NCBI RefSeq assembly: GCF_026153515.1
Contig: NZ_CP110644.1
Span: forward strand, 2,013,501 to 2,077,500
Reading direction: 5' to 3'
Length of the DNA stretch: 64,000 nucleotides
From: Pseudomonas sp. KU26590
Lineage (GTDB): Bacteria > Pseudomonadota > Gammaproteobacteria > Pseudomonadales > Pseudomonadaceae
The first letter of the stretch is position 1; the number at the start of each line of letters is the position of its first letter. The position numbers and the translations under genes are program-made. Below the pieces are notes generated by a model that made no database searches, was not told the origin of the DNA, and saw only the letters and a list, made by a program, of their open reading frames with translations. Shown here piece after piece: positions 27,927 to 36,563 of this stretch.

Positions 27927-28150
27927 ACCCCACCCTCGCTGACTGCCACGATTTCAGACCCGCCACTGTGACGAACAATCCACTCGTTCGAGCACGCAGC
28001 ATCGCAACAGCGACACGTCTGACTCACAGCGTAGGACAAGTGCGGGATTTTGAAGGGAAAATTAAGGCTTATAAATCATAGTGGTGATTGGGTGCGCTTT
28101 GGATAGCAGGTTGTTCTGGACGTCTCCAACGTGCTGCCGCTGTAAGCGTT

Positions 28151-28258
28151 GTGGGAGCGACCGGGGTGGCGCTCCACCTTGCTCGCGAAGAGGCCAGTAC
28201 ATCCGCTAAATCTTCAGCGGCTGGAATGCCGTCTTAGTGAGCAAGCTCACTCCCACAG
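28151..28258. repeat. REP-like inverted elements in a 388-base gap
   Basis: GTGGGAGCGACC...CTTGCTCGCGAAGAGG at 28151-28192 is partnered by TGAGCAAGCTCACTCCCAC ending at 28258. The gap (27927-28314) holds the divergent or distal promoter of the cyclase and nothing else recognizable. Confidence 0.75.
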
Positions 28259-28314
28259 GATCGCGGAGGCCCGGACCCAGTGCTATCTCCCAACAATACG
28301 TTGCAGGTTATCAA

Positions 28315-29640
28315 TCAAACCCGACGCCCTTGCACCTCATCCGCATTCGCCTGCCAGTCCTTCTGCGCCGTGGTGGTGTGTTCGGGGATCGGCGCTTTGA
28401 GCAGCACGAAGTAGGCGACCGCCGAGAGCAGCGCGACGATGGCGCTGACCGCGAAGGCGGTGGCAAAGGTGCCGGAATATTGCACGCTGAACCCGGTGAC
28501 GATCGGCGCGATGGAGCCTGCGATGTAGCCACCGAAATTCTGGATAGAACCCAGCGACGCCACGCGTTTGCTGTCGACCACGGTATTGACGACCATCCAC
28601 GCCGTGGCGCTGGACAGGTTGATGCCGAACAGCGCCAGGCACAGCAGGGCGACGCAACCGCTCAGGCCGGTGACGAAAGTCAGCGGCAGGGTGAACACGG
28701 CGGCGAACACCAGTCCGCCAATCACCGTGTATTTGCGGCTATTGAGCACGCCGACGCCGCGCTTGACCAGTCGATCGCAGATCCGCCCGGCGGCGATGGT
28801 GCCAATCGCGCCGAACACATAAGCAAACGACACCACCCAGGCGGTTTGATAGGGATCAAGGCCGTGTTCGCGCTGGAAGTAGCCGGGCAGCCAGGTCAGG
28901 TGCAGCCAGAGCATGTAGATCACGCCCATGAAACCGAGGAACGTGCCCCAGGTGCTGCGGTGCTTGAACAGGTCCAGCCAGCCGGCGAAGAACGAAGCCT
29001 TCGGCGCAGCATCGGCCTGAACCACCTGCACGGTGGGTGCGCGACCCTCAGCCGCCAGCTCCTTCAGGTACTGCGCACGGCTTTTGTAGAACATCAGCCA
29101 GCACAGCGACAGGACGATGCCGAGCACACCGGTGATGATGAACATGCCGCGCCAGCTGAAGTTGACCATGAACAGCGTCAGCAGCGGCGGCGCCAGGCAC
29201 GGCCCGATGCAGGTCGCCGACCAGACGATGCCCGTCGGGGTGCCGCGCTCGTGCTCTTCGAACCACTCGTTGAGGGTTTTGGCGGCTGACGGAAACATCG
29301 GTGCCTCGCCGATTCCCAACAACACGCGCAGGGCGAAGAAGCCGCTGAAGCTGTTGACGAAGCCCGACGCCGTCTGCGCGATGGACCACACCATCAGCGC
29401 GCCGCCCAACGCAATCTTGGTGCCGAGCTTGTCGATGAGCATGCCCATCGGCAACTGCGCGAAGGCATAGGCCAGCGAGAACGCCGACAACAAGATGCCC
29501 ATCTCCGAAGGGCTGATGAGCATGTCTTTCTGGATCGTCGTGTTGGCGATGGACAGCGCGCTGCGGTCCAGATAATTGACCACGCCGAACAGCATCAGAA
29601 AGACGATGGTGATCGTCTGGTAGGTCTTGAGGGATTTCAT
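28315..29640 (-). CDS. MFS transporter, anion:cation symporter family (sugar-acid uptake, GudP-like)
   Basis: A 441-residue permease with 12 predicted helices. The N-terminal FGVVNYLDRSALSIANTTIQKD and the loop LGIGEAPMFPSAAKTLNEWFEEHERGTPTGI are hallmarks of the glucarate/galactarate/galactonate subfamily (GudP, GarP, DgoT). It is downstream of a galactarate dehydratase gene on the same strand, so galactarate or a similar aldarate is the likely substrate. AAGGTG precedes the ATG. A 560-bp tandem REP array separates it from garD. Confidence 0.88.
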   Translation of the reverse strand: MKSLKTYQTITIVFLMLFGVVNYLDRSALSIANTTIQKDMLISPSEMGILLSAFSLAYAFAQLPMGMLIDKLGTKIALGGALMVWSIAQTASGFVNSFSGFFALRVLLGIGEAPMFPSAAKTLNEWFEEHERGTPTGIVWSATCIGPCLAPPLLTLFMVNFSWRGMFIITGVLGIVLSLCWLMFYKSRAQYLKELAAEGRAPTVQVVQADAAPKASFFAGWLDLFKHRSTWGTFLGFMGVIYMLWLHLTWLPGYFQREHGLDPYQTAWVVSFAYVFGAIGTIAAGRICDRLVKRGVGVLNSRKYTVIGGLVFAAVFTLPLTFVTGLSGCVALLCLALFGINLSSATAWMVVNTVVDSKRVASLGSIQNFGGYIAGSIAPIVTGFSVQYSGTFATAFAVSAIVALLSAVAYFVLLKAPIPEHTTTAQKDWQANADEVQGRRV

Positions 29641-29673
29641 TGCGCACCTTTTTTATTGTTGTAAGGGCTTGAA

Positions 29674-30235
29674 AGCTTCCCGGCTGAAGCCGGTCCTACA
29701 AGGAAAACGCGGTCCAGCAGGCGAACGCATTTCACCAGTGGGACCGGCTTCAGCCGGGAAGAGGCCCGTGTGGGCGCCATCCATATTGCGGTGTGACGTT
29801 TGAAAAGCTTCCCGGCTGAAGCCGGTCCTACAAGGAAAACGCGGTCCAGCAGGCGAACGCATTTCACCAGTGGGACCGGCTTCAGCCGGGAAGAGGCCAG
29901 TGTGGGCGCCATTCATATTGCGGTGTGACGTTTGAAAAGCTTCCCGGCTAAAGCCGGTCCTACCAGGCGAACGCAGTCGAGCAGACGACGCATTTCTCCT
30001 GTGGGACCGGCTTCAGCCGGGAAGAGGCCCGTGTGGGCGCCATTCATATTGCGGTGTGACGTTTGAAAAGCTTCCCGGCTAAAGCCGGTCCTACCAGGCG
30101 AACGCAGTCGAGCAGACGACGCATTTCTCCTGTGGGACCGGCTTCAGCCGGGAAGAGGCCCGTGTGGGCGCCATCCATATTGCGGTGTGACGTTTGAAAA
30201 GCTTCCCGGCTAAAGCCGGTGCTACAAAAAGCATG
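29674..30235. repeat. Tandem BIME array: four 131-132-bp units plus a partial fifth
   Basis: Units begin at 29674, 29806, 29938, 30069 and 30200 (periods 132, 132, 131, 131). Each starts AGCTTCCCGGCT(G/A)AAGCCGG, carries the inverted partner GGACCGGCTTCAGCCGGGAAG about 60 bases later, then a constant spacer with GTGTGGGCGCCAT. Units 1-2 share one internal spacer and units 3-4 another, so the array grew in two steps. It fills the whole 612-base gap between garD and the MFS gene. The apparent open frames within it only reflect the repeat. Confidence 0.95.
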
Positions 30236-30252
30236 CGTCGCTCGGCAAAATT

Positions 30253-31806
30253 TTAAGTCACCGCACCGATGTGCCAGGGGACGAACTCGTTTTGCCCATA
30301 ACCGTGCTGCTCGCTTTTGCTGCGGGCGCCGGAGGCGATGTCCAGCATCATCTGGAATATGTAAGCGCCGCGTTCTTCAATCGTCGTGGTGCCGTCGGCG
30401 ATGCCGCCGCAATTCACGTCCATGTCCTCCTGCTGAAATTCGAACACGCGGTTATTGGTTGCCAGTTTGATCGACGGCGTCGGCGCGCAACCGTAGGCCG
30501 AACCCCGTCCGGTGGTGAATGCGATCAGGTTGGCGCCGCCGGCCACTTGCCCCGTCGCGGAGACCGGGTCGTAACCGGGGGTGTCCATGAACACCAGGCC
30601 CTGGGCGCGGACGGCTTCGGCGTATTCATACACGCCCATCAGGTTGGTCGAGCCGGCCTTGGCCACCGCGCCCAGCGACTTCTCCAGAATGGTCGTCAGC
30701 CCGCCTGCCTTGTTACCAGCGGACGGGTTGTTGTTCAGCTCGGCGTTCATGCGCTGGCAGTAGTCTTCCCACCAGTGAATGCGCTGTACCAGTTTTTCGC
30801 CGATCGCCTGAGTCGCCGCCCGCCGCGTCAGCAAATGCTCGGCCCCGTAAATCTCTGGGGTCTCGGACAGAATTGCCGTGCCGCCCGCCGCCACCAGCCG
30901 GTCCACCGCATTGCCCAGCGCCGGGTTGGCGGTGATGCCGGAATAGCCGTCGGAGCCGCCACATTGCAGACCGACGATCAGGTGCCGGGCGCTGACGGTT
31001 TCGCGGGTGATCTTGTTGGCCTGGGGCAGAAGCGATTGCACTTGAGCGATGCCGCTGGCGATGGTCTTCGAGGTGCCACCGGTGCCTTGAATGGTAAAGG
31101 CCCGCAACTGGTCACTGGCTTTCAAGTCCTGGCTGTCGAGCATGTCTTGAATCTGATTGGTCTCGCAGCCGAGACCCACCACCAGCACCGCCGCAAAGTT
31201 CGGGTGCACCGCGTAACCCGCCAGGGTGCGGCGCAGCAGGTCGATGGCCTCGCCCTTGGAGTCGATGGCGCAGCCGGAGCCGTGGGTCAGCGCGACCACG
31301 CCGTCGATGTTGGGGTAGTCCGCGAGGGCTTCCGGAAAAATATCGCGACGGAAACGGTCGGCGATGGCCCGCGCGACGGTGGCCGAGCAGTTCACCGAAG
31401 TGAGAATGCCGATGTAATTGCGTGTCGCAACGCGGCCGTCGGCGCGCACGATGCCCTGAAAGAACGCCTCGGTTTTCGGCGTTTCGTGGGCGTCGACGCC
31501 AAAAGCGTAGTCACGGGAGAAGTCACCCATCTCGACGTTGTGCACATGCACGTGCTGGCCGGCGTCGATGGGCTGTGAAGCGAAGCCGATGATCTGGCCG
31601 TAACGCCTTAGCGGCTGACCCTGCTCGACCCGCACTGCCGCGACCTTGTGCCCGGAAGGGATCGGCTGCGAAACCGTGACGTTTTCGTCGTCCAGGTACA
31701 TGCCTTCGCTTAGCGCCTGGCGCGCTATCAGCACGTTATCAAGGGGGTTCAGACGGATGAACAGCGCACTGCTGTCGAACGCGGCGGTTTTGGCGATGAG
31801 TTCCAT
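30253..31806 (-). CDS. garD: Galactarate dehydratase (UxaA/GarD family)
   Basis: A 517-residue cytoplasmic dehydratase expected to convert galactarate to 5-keto-4-deoxyglucarate. An N-terminal SAF domain (~8-90) precedes the UxaA catalytic region with RNYIGILTSVNCSATVARAI, LTHGSGCAI, VGLGCETNQI, GLQCGGSDGYSGITANPALG and FTTGRGSAYGCAPTPSIK. Conserved Cys and His residues bind the active-site metal. The ATG at 31806 has AGAGGCCGC; the frame extends 32 codons further without an RBS. Altronate dehydratase is a close alternative, but the neighbouring aldarate-type transporter favours galactarate. Confidence 0.85.
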   Translation of the reverse strand: MELIAKTAAFDSSALFIRLNPLDNVLIARQALSEGMYLDDENVTVSQPIPSGHKVAAVRVEQGQPLRRYGQIIGFASQPIDAGQHVHVHNVEMGDFSRDYAFGVDAHETPKTEAFFQGIVRADGRVATRNYIGILTSVNCSATVARAIADRFRRDIFPEALADYPNIDGVVALTHGSGCAIDSKGEAIDLLRRTLAGYAVHPNFAAVLVVGLGCETNQIQDMLDSQDLKASDQLRAFTIQGTGGTSKTIASGIAQVQSLLPQANKITRETVSARHLIVGLQCGGSDGYSGITANPALGNAVDRLVAAGGTAILSETPEIYGAEHLLTRRAATQAIGEKLVQRIHWWEDYCQRMNAELNNNPSAGNKAGGLTTILEKSLGAVAKAGSTNLMGVYEYAEAVRAQGLVFMDTPGYDPVSATGQVAGGANLIAFTTGRGSAYGCAPTPSIKLATNNRVFEFQQEDMDVNCGGIADGTTTIEERGAYIFQMMLDIASGARSKSEQHGYGQNEFVPWHIGAVT

Positions 31807-31971
31807 GCGGCCTCTCATGACGGTTGCGGCCTGGGTCAGCGGTGCAAGACGACGGCTTCCATCAGGAAGCGGCACCCTGGCTGGCCGGTTATTGTTATTC
31901 ACGACGTAACAGGCGGCCGCTTCATAAGCGCGGACGTTGTGAGCCGATTTTCAGCCACTCTATGAAGCCGG

Positions 31972-31985
31972 TGGGAAATTTCCCA
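31972..31985. promoter_or_regulatory. 14-bp perfect palindrome upstream of garD
   Basis: TGGGAAATTTCCCA, 166 bases upstream of the garD start. It lies between garD and the lysR 3' end and may be an operator. The cognate regulator is not identified. Confidence 0.35.
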
Positions 31986-32004
31986 ATGAAAGGTTTCGAT
32001 TGAG

Positions 32005-32023
32005 CGATAACGCAGGGTTATCG
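32005..32023. promoter_or_regulatory. Inverted repeat CGATAAC-N5-GTTATCG, LysR-type box
   Basis: A perfect 7-5-7 dyad. The inner ATAAC-N5-GTTAT matches the usual LysR-type recognition dyad. It lies 200 bases upstream of garD and 80 bases past the lysR stop, so the adjacent LysR protein could act on garD; this is inferred. Confidence 0.45.
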
Positions 32024-32047
32024 ATTTATCAGGCCGCCTGAGACTTT

Positions 32048-32089
32048 GGAAACGTTAGCCCGGAAACGTCAGCCCGGAAACGTGAGCTT
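32048..32089. repeat. Three tandem 14-bp repeats
   Basis: GGAAACGTTAGCCC, GGAAACGTCAGCCC and GGAAACGTGAGCTT follow each other exactly at 14-base steps in the garD-lysR gap, just before the lysR stop. They could be slippage products or iterated binding sites. Confidence 0.8.
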
Positions 32090-32101
32090 AGGGACGCGGG
32101 C

Positions 32102-33064
32102 TTAGAAGCGAACGCGTAGAAACGCGAGCAGTGCCTTCACCGCCGCCGACATCGGCCTGGCCTTCGACGTCATCAGCCCAAGATTGGCCATGCTCAGCGG
32201 CAGCTCGACCGGCAGGATGGCGATCATGCCGTAGCGCGCGTAGTGCTGGGCGACGTCATTGGGCACCACGGCGATCATGTCCGAGGATTCGAGCATTGAA
32301 GTGGTCGCCAGAATCGAATGGGTTTCGATGATGTCCAGCGGCTCAATCAATTGAGCGGCCAGCAAGGCGTTTTCAACCTGGCGCCGCATGGGGCTGCCGA
32401 TGGGGTGGAGGATCCAGGTCAGCGGCGCCAGCTCCGCCAGGGTCAGGCCCGTCTGGGTGGGGCCAGCGTGATCCACCAGCGGGTGCTGCGGCCGGGCGAT
32501 GATGCGCATGCGTTCGCCCTGTTCGAACAGCTGGATATCAAGGCTCTGGCCGTCGAGCTGATCAGGCAGCCTGCCCAGTACCACATCGAAATCCCCGCGA
32601 ATCAGCGCCGGCAGCAGCTCATCACTGGTGCCGACTTCCAGGGCGATGCGTACTTTCGGGTGCGCGGCCTTGAACGCCAGCACGCCGCGGGTCAGCAGCG
32701 TCGGCACCGGGCCCATCACCGTGCCGATGCGCACCATCCCCGTCGCCCCGCGTGCCAGCTCAGCCAGCTGCGCTTCGGCGTATTCGAATTCATGCAGCGC
32801 GCCCTGGGCGTAGCGAATCATCACCTCGCCGGCCAGTGTGGGCCGCATGCCGCGCGGCAGGCGCTCGAACAACTGCACGCCGAGACGTTCTTCCAGCTGT
32901 TGCAGCAACAGGCTGGCAGCGGGCTGGGTGGTGTGAATGGCGGCGGCGGCCTTGCGCAGATTGCCCAGTTCGGCCAAGGCGTTTAGCAACGCGATCTGCC
33001 GGCTGGAGATTTTCAGCGTCGGGAAGGTGCCAGGCAGATCGGCGGCAGGGGCTGTGTCTGACAT
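32102..33064 (-). CDS. LysR family regulator, GbpR-like
   Basis: A 320-residue regulator. The HTH is residues ~25-82 (RQIALLNALAELGNLRKAAAAIHTTQPAASLLLQQLEERLGVQLFER). The effector domain follows (MVRIGTVMGPVPTLLTRGVLAFKAAHPKVRIALEVGTSDELLPALIRGDFDVVLGRL). The sequence resembles the galactose/sugar-responsive GbpR group. It is divergent from fucD with a 107-base gap, and on the other side faces garD; it probably regulates both sugar-acid units. Confidence 0.88.
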   Translation of the reverse strand: MSDTAPAADLPGTFPTLKISSRQIALLNALAELGNLRKAAAAIHTTQPAASLLLQQLEERLGVQLFERLPRGMRPTLAGEVMIRYAQGALHEFEYAEAQLAELARGATGMVRIGTVMGPVPTLLTRGVLAFKAAHPKVRIALEVGTSDELLPALIRGDFDVVLGRLPDQLDGQSLDIQLFEQGERMRIIARPQHPLVDHAGPTQTGLTLAELAPLTWILHPIGSPMRRQVENALLAAQLIEPLDIIETHSILATTSMLESSDMIAVVPNDVAQHYARYGMIAILPVELPLSMANLGLMTSKARPMSAAVKALLAFLRVRF

Positions 33065-33171
33065 ATCGGATTTGGTATCAATGATTAAGATCTGGCGATT
33101 ATGCCTGTATCGCGGATCGGCCTACAGTCACTCCTACAGGTATGCGTTGCCACCCATAACAAGAGCCCACC

Positions 33172-34482
33172 ATGCAGATCACGTCCATTTCCGTCCGCGA
33201 CATCCGCTTCCCCACGTCCCTGTCCCTCGACGGCTCCGACGCAATGAACAGCGCCCCGGATTATTCCGCCGCCTATGTCGTGCTGCACACCGATTCGTCC
33301 GACGGGCTGGAAGGCCACGGCCTGACGTTCACCATCGGCCGGGGTAACGAAATCTGCGCCGCTGCGATCCACTCCTTAGCGCCCTGCGTGGTGGGGCTGA
33401 GCCTGGAATCGATCACTGCGGACATGGGCGCGTTCTGGCACACCCTCACGGCCGGCGACAGCCAGTTGCGCTGGCTGGGGCCGGAAAAAGGCGTGATCCA
33501 TCTGGCCACCGCCGCGCTGGTCAATGCCGTGTGGGACCTGTGGGCCAAGGTCGAGGGCAAGCCGGTCTGGAAGTTGCTGGCCGACATGACCCCCGAGCAG
33601 TTGGTGAAATGCCTGGACTTCAGCTACGTCACCGACGCCATCACCCCCGAAGAAGCCATCGCGCTGCTCCGTCGGCAAGTGCCGGGCAAAGCAAAGCGTG
33701 AGGCGCAGCTGCTGGAGGAGGGCTATCCGGGCTACACCACCGCGCCGGGCTGGCTGGGCTACTCGGAGGAAAAGATGCGGCGGTTGGCCCGCGAAGCCGT
33801 GGCCGAAGGCTGGACCCACATCAAGCAGAAGATCGGCTCGGACATCGAAGAAGACATGCGCCGCGCCGCGATCCTGCGCGACGAAATGGGCTGGGAACGC
33901 ACCCTGATGATGGACGCCAATCAGGTCTGGAGCGTCGAGCAGTCGATCAGCAACATGCGCCGGCTGGCGGCGTTCGAGCCGTGGTGGATCGAAGAGCCGA
34001 CCCACCCCGATGACATCCTCGGCCACGCGACGATTCGTCAGCGCATCGCGCCGATTGGCGTGGCGACCGGCGAGCATTGCCACAACCGGGTGATGTTCAA
34101 ACAGATGTTCCAGGCCGGCGCGCTGGATTTCTGCCAGCTCGACGCGGCCCGGCTGGGCGGGCTGAACGAAGTGCTGATCGTGCTGCTGATGGCGGCGAAA
34201 TTCGACATCCCGGTGTGCCCGCACGGTGGCGGCGTGGGATTGTGCGAATATGTGCAGAACATTTCGATGTTCGATTACATCGCCGTGTCCGGCTCCCTGG
34301 ACAAACGCGTGCTGGAATACGTCGATCACTTGCACGAACACTTCCTTGATCCGGTGGTGATCCGCCGCGGCCGCTACCTGCCGCCGCAACGCCCGGGGTA
34401 CAGCATCGAAATGCACGCCGAGACGCTGGAGCGGTATCAATATCCCGATGGCGCGGTGTGGTTGGAGCTGGCGAACCGATAA
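33172..34482 (+). CDS. fucD: L-fuconate dehydratase (enolase superfamily)
   Basis: A 436-residue cytoplasmic metal-dependent dehydratase converting L-fuconate to 2-keto-3-deoxy-L-fuconate. It follows the Xanthomonas FucD sequence closely: DVRFPTS-type start (DIRFPTSLSLDGSDAMN), FTIGRGN, SQLRWLGPEKG, HIKQKIGSDI (catalytic KxK), DANQVW, WIEEPT, GEHCHNR, HGGGVGLCE and VDHLHEHFLDPV. Metal ligands Asp/Glu/Glu and the catalytic His are all present. No fuconolactonase or 2-keto-3-deoxyfuconate dehydrogenase is found nearby, so the rest of the pathway must be elsewhere. Confidence 0.9.
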   Translation: MQITSISVRDIRFPTSLSLDGSDAMNSAPDYSAAYVVLHTDSSDGLEGHGLTFTIGRGNEICAAAIHSLAPCVVGLSLESITADMGAFWHTLTAGDSQLRWLGPEKGVIHLATAALVNAVWDLWAKVEGKPVWKLLADMTPEQLVKCLDFSYVTDAITPEEAIALLRRQVPGKAKREAQLLEEGYPGYTTAPGWLGYSEEKMRRLAREAVAEGWTHIKQKIGSDIEEDMRRAAILRDEMGWERTLMMDANQVWSVEQSISNMRRLAAFEPWWIEEPTHPDDILGHATIRQRIAPIGVATGEHCHNRVMFKQMFQAGALDFCQLDAARLGGLNEVLIVLLMAAKFDIPVCPHGGGVGLCEYVQNISMFDYIAVSGSLDKRVLEYVDHLHEHFLDPVVIRRGRYLPPQRPGYSIEMHAETLERYQYPDGAVWLELANR

Positions 34483-34490
34483 TCCGACTG

Positions 34491-34620
34491 TGGGAGCGTG
34501 GCTTGTCCCGCGATCGGCGGGGAACCCGTCGTGACCCGGTGAACGCGTTTTTCCAGACACAGCGCGTTGGCAAGGTTTACGGGGACTGCGTCCCCGATCG
34601 CGGGACAAGCCACGCTCCTA
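34491..34620. repeat. Long REP palindrome, lineage D
   Basis: TGGGAGCGTGGCTTGTCCCG at 34491 pairs with CGGGACAAGCCACGCTCC ending near 34618, with an inner GATCGGCGGGGAAC/GTCCCCGATCG extension. It is the only copy of this REP sequence type in the window and fills most of the gap after fucD. Confidence 0.85.
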
Positions 34621-34727
34621 CCGGTTACGCACGCTGCGGCAACAGACAACCCCATGTCGCTGTGGACACGGGCCTTTCCCGGGCGTGACCGGTATGATCC
34701 GTCGCATCTACCCGACCACGGTGCGAC

Positions 34728-35156
34728 ATGAATTCCCCTGAGCCCCGCAACGTCATGCCTCCCGCCAATACCTCCGTTACGCCGCCTGAGCGTGATCGCC
34801 TGTCGGCTTCGCTGCTCGGCGGCGGCTGCGAACCCGACCCGCGCTTTACCCTCGCCAACGAACGCACGTTTCTCGCCTGGATCCGCACGGCGCTGGCGTT
34901 TCTGGCCGGTGGCATTGCGGTCGAAGCCTTCACCAGCGACGTGTTCAGCCCCGGTCTGCGTCGGGCCGTGGCTTTGTCGTTGCTGGTACTGGCCTTGCTG
35001 GTGAGCGCCAGTGCCTGCGTGCGCTGGCTGAAAGTCGAGCGGGCGATGCGTCAACGCAAGCCGCTGCCGTTGCCGGTGCTGGTGCCGATTCTGTCATTGG
35101 GGGGCGCGTTGGTGGCGGCGGGGCTGATCGTCTTTCTGATCTCCGGCGCGTCGTGA
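34728..35156 (+). CDS. DUF202 membrane protein (YidH-like)
   Basis: A 142-residue inner-membrane protein. After a ~40-residue Pro-rich cytoplasmic start comes the DUF202 core: FTLANERTFLAWIRTALAFLAGGIAVEAF, with three hydrophobic helices at about 55-75, 82-104 and 118-140. Function of the family is unknown. The stop overlaps the GTG start of a second DUF202 gene (GTGA), so the two are translated together. Confidence 0.85.
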   Translation: MNSPEPRNVMPPANTSVTPPERDRLSASLLGGGCEPDPRFTLANERTFLAWIRTALAFLAGGIAVEAFTSDVFSPGLRRAVALSLLVLALLVSASACVRWLKVERAMRQRKPLPLPVLVPILSLGGALVAAGLIVFLISGAS

Positions 35157-35503
35157 ACCGGCGCAGTCATGCTGTGTCGTCGACGCCGGTGCGCCATGAT
35201 GACCCCGGCCTGCAACCCGAACGCACGCTGCTGGCCTGGCGCCGGACGCTGCTGACGTTGATCGGGGTATGCACTCTGTTTTTGCGCTGGATTCCGCCGT
35301 TCGGTTTGATGGCGCTGCTGCCCGTCATCCTTTCGCTGATCGCGGGCATCTTGATCCAGATCGGCCTCAACGCCCGTTACCGCAAAAGCGCCCGGGGTAT
35401 GACCCAGGAGCGTATTCCGGCGCCATTGCGTGAAGTAGTGGTGCTGGGTTGCACGGTGATGGTGTTGAGTGTGGTGGGGATTGTTGCGGTGGTGTCTGGC
35501 TAA
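35153..35503 (+). CDS. Second DUF202 membrane protein (YidG-like)
   Basis: A 116-residue protein with the DUF202 signature PGLQPERTLLAWRRTLLTLIGVC and three transmembrane helices. It starts with GTG inside the stop of the first DUF202 gene. The pair corresponds to the yidH-yidG arrangement of E. coli and may form a heteromeric complex, which is inference. Confidence 0.85.
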   Translation: MNRRSHAVSSTPVRHDDPGLQPERTLLAWRRTLLTLIGVCTLFLRWIPPFGLMALLPVILSLIAGILIQIGLNARYRKSARGMTQERIPAPLREVVVLGCTVMVLSVVGIVAVVSG

Positions 35504-35531
35504 CCTGGCAGGCAAGGCATACACCCGATTC

Positions 35532-36545
35532 GTAGGAGCCGGCTTGCTGGCGAACAGATTGTGTCAGCCGACATCTGCAGTGGCTGGCCTACCGCGTTCG
35601 CCAGCAAGCCGGCTCCTACCGATTTGCGTGGTTGATCAATAGGCGTCGTGTCAGGCGTGGAGGCCGGCGCGCCGGAAAACGTCTTCGCGGGCAAGCGCGC
35701 TCCTACGCCCTGCGGGCAGAGGCAGATCGCGATCCCTGCCATTTCATCTTGGGACTTGAGACCTGTGGGATGGTCATCAAACGCGGATTACCTGAGGGAA
35801 CGCAGATTGATGGACGGCGCAAATCAACTGTAGGAGCGCGCTTGCCCGCGAAGGCGGTGTGTCAGTCGACAGTGATGTAACAGACCCGCCGCTTTCGCGA
35901 CCGTCGTAACCTCCGATTGCTCCTACTGGGGATTTGCGTTCGACGCGGATTTGGAGGCGGGTACATAAAACCGTTCGCTGCGGATCTGGAGGCGGGTACA
36001 AAAATTGTAGGAGTGAGCTTGCTCGCGAAGCGGTGTTTCAGTCACTTTTCTGTCGACTGACAGGACGCGTTCGCCAGCAAGCTGGCTCCGGATTTGCGTG
36101 GTTGATCAATAGGCGTTGTGTCAGACATGGAGGCCGGCGCGCCGGAAAATGCCTTCGCGGGCAAGCGGGCTCCTACGCCCTGCGGGCAGAGGCAGACCGT
36201 GATCCATCCATTTCATATCGGGACTTGAGACCTGTGGGATGGTCATCGAACGCGGATTATCTGAGGGATCGCAGATTGGTGGACAGCGCAAATCAACTGT
36301 AGGAGCGCGCTTGCCCGCGAAGGCGGTGTGTCAGTCGACAGTGATGTAACAGACCCGCCGCCTTCGCGACCGTCGTAACCTCCGATTGCTCCTACTGGGG
36401 ATTTGCGTTCGACGCGGATCTGGAGGCGGGTACAAATATTGTAGGGGTGAGCTTGCTCGCGAACCGGTTGTGTCAGCCGACCTATGCGTGGCTGACACAC
36501 TGCGATCGCGGGCAAGGTGGGGCGCCACTCCGATCACTCCTACAG
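35532..36545. repeat. REP-rich intergenic block with a 345-bp direct duplication
   Basis: This 1.06-kb gene-free stretch contains at least nine REP arms of lineages A (GTAGGAGCGCGCTTGCCCGC) and B (GTAGGAGCCGGCTTGCTGGC). The segments 35621-35965 and 36091-36434 are imperfect direct copies offset by 469-470 bases, each with the same REP order and the same unique filler. Short frames within it carry no recognizable protein and follow the duplication. Confidence 0.9.
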
Positions 36546-36563
36546 TTTCAAGTGTCGGCTCAC

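Noticed and set aside
29637..29916. Frames within the tandem REP array encoding repeated peptides
   Set aside because: They follow the DNA repeat period and palindromes and have no start signals of their own.
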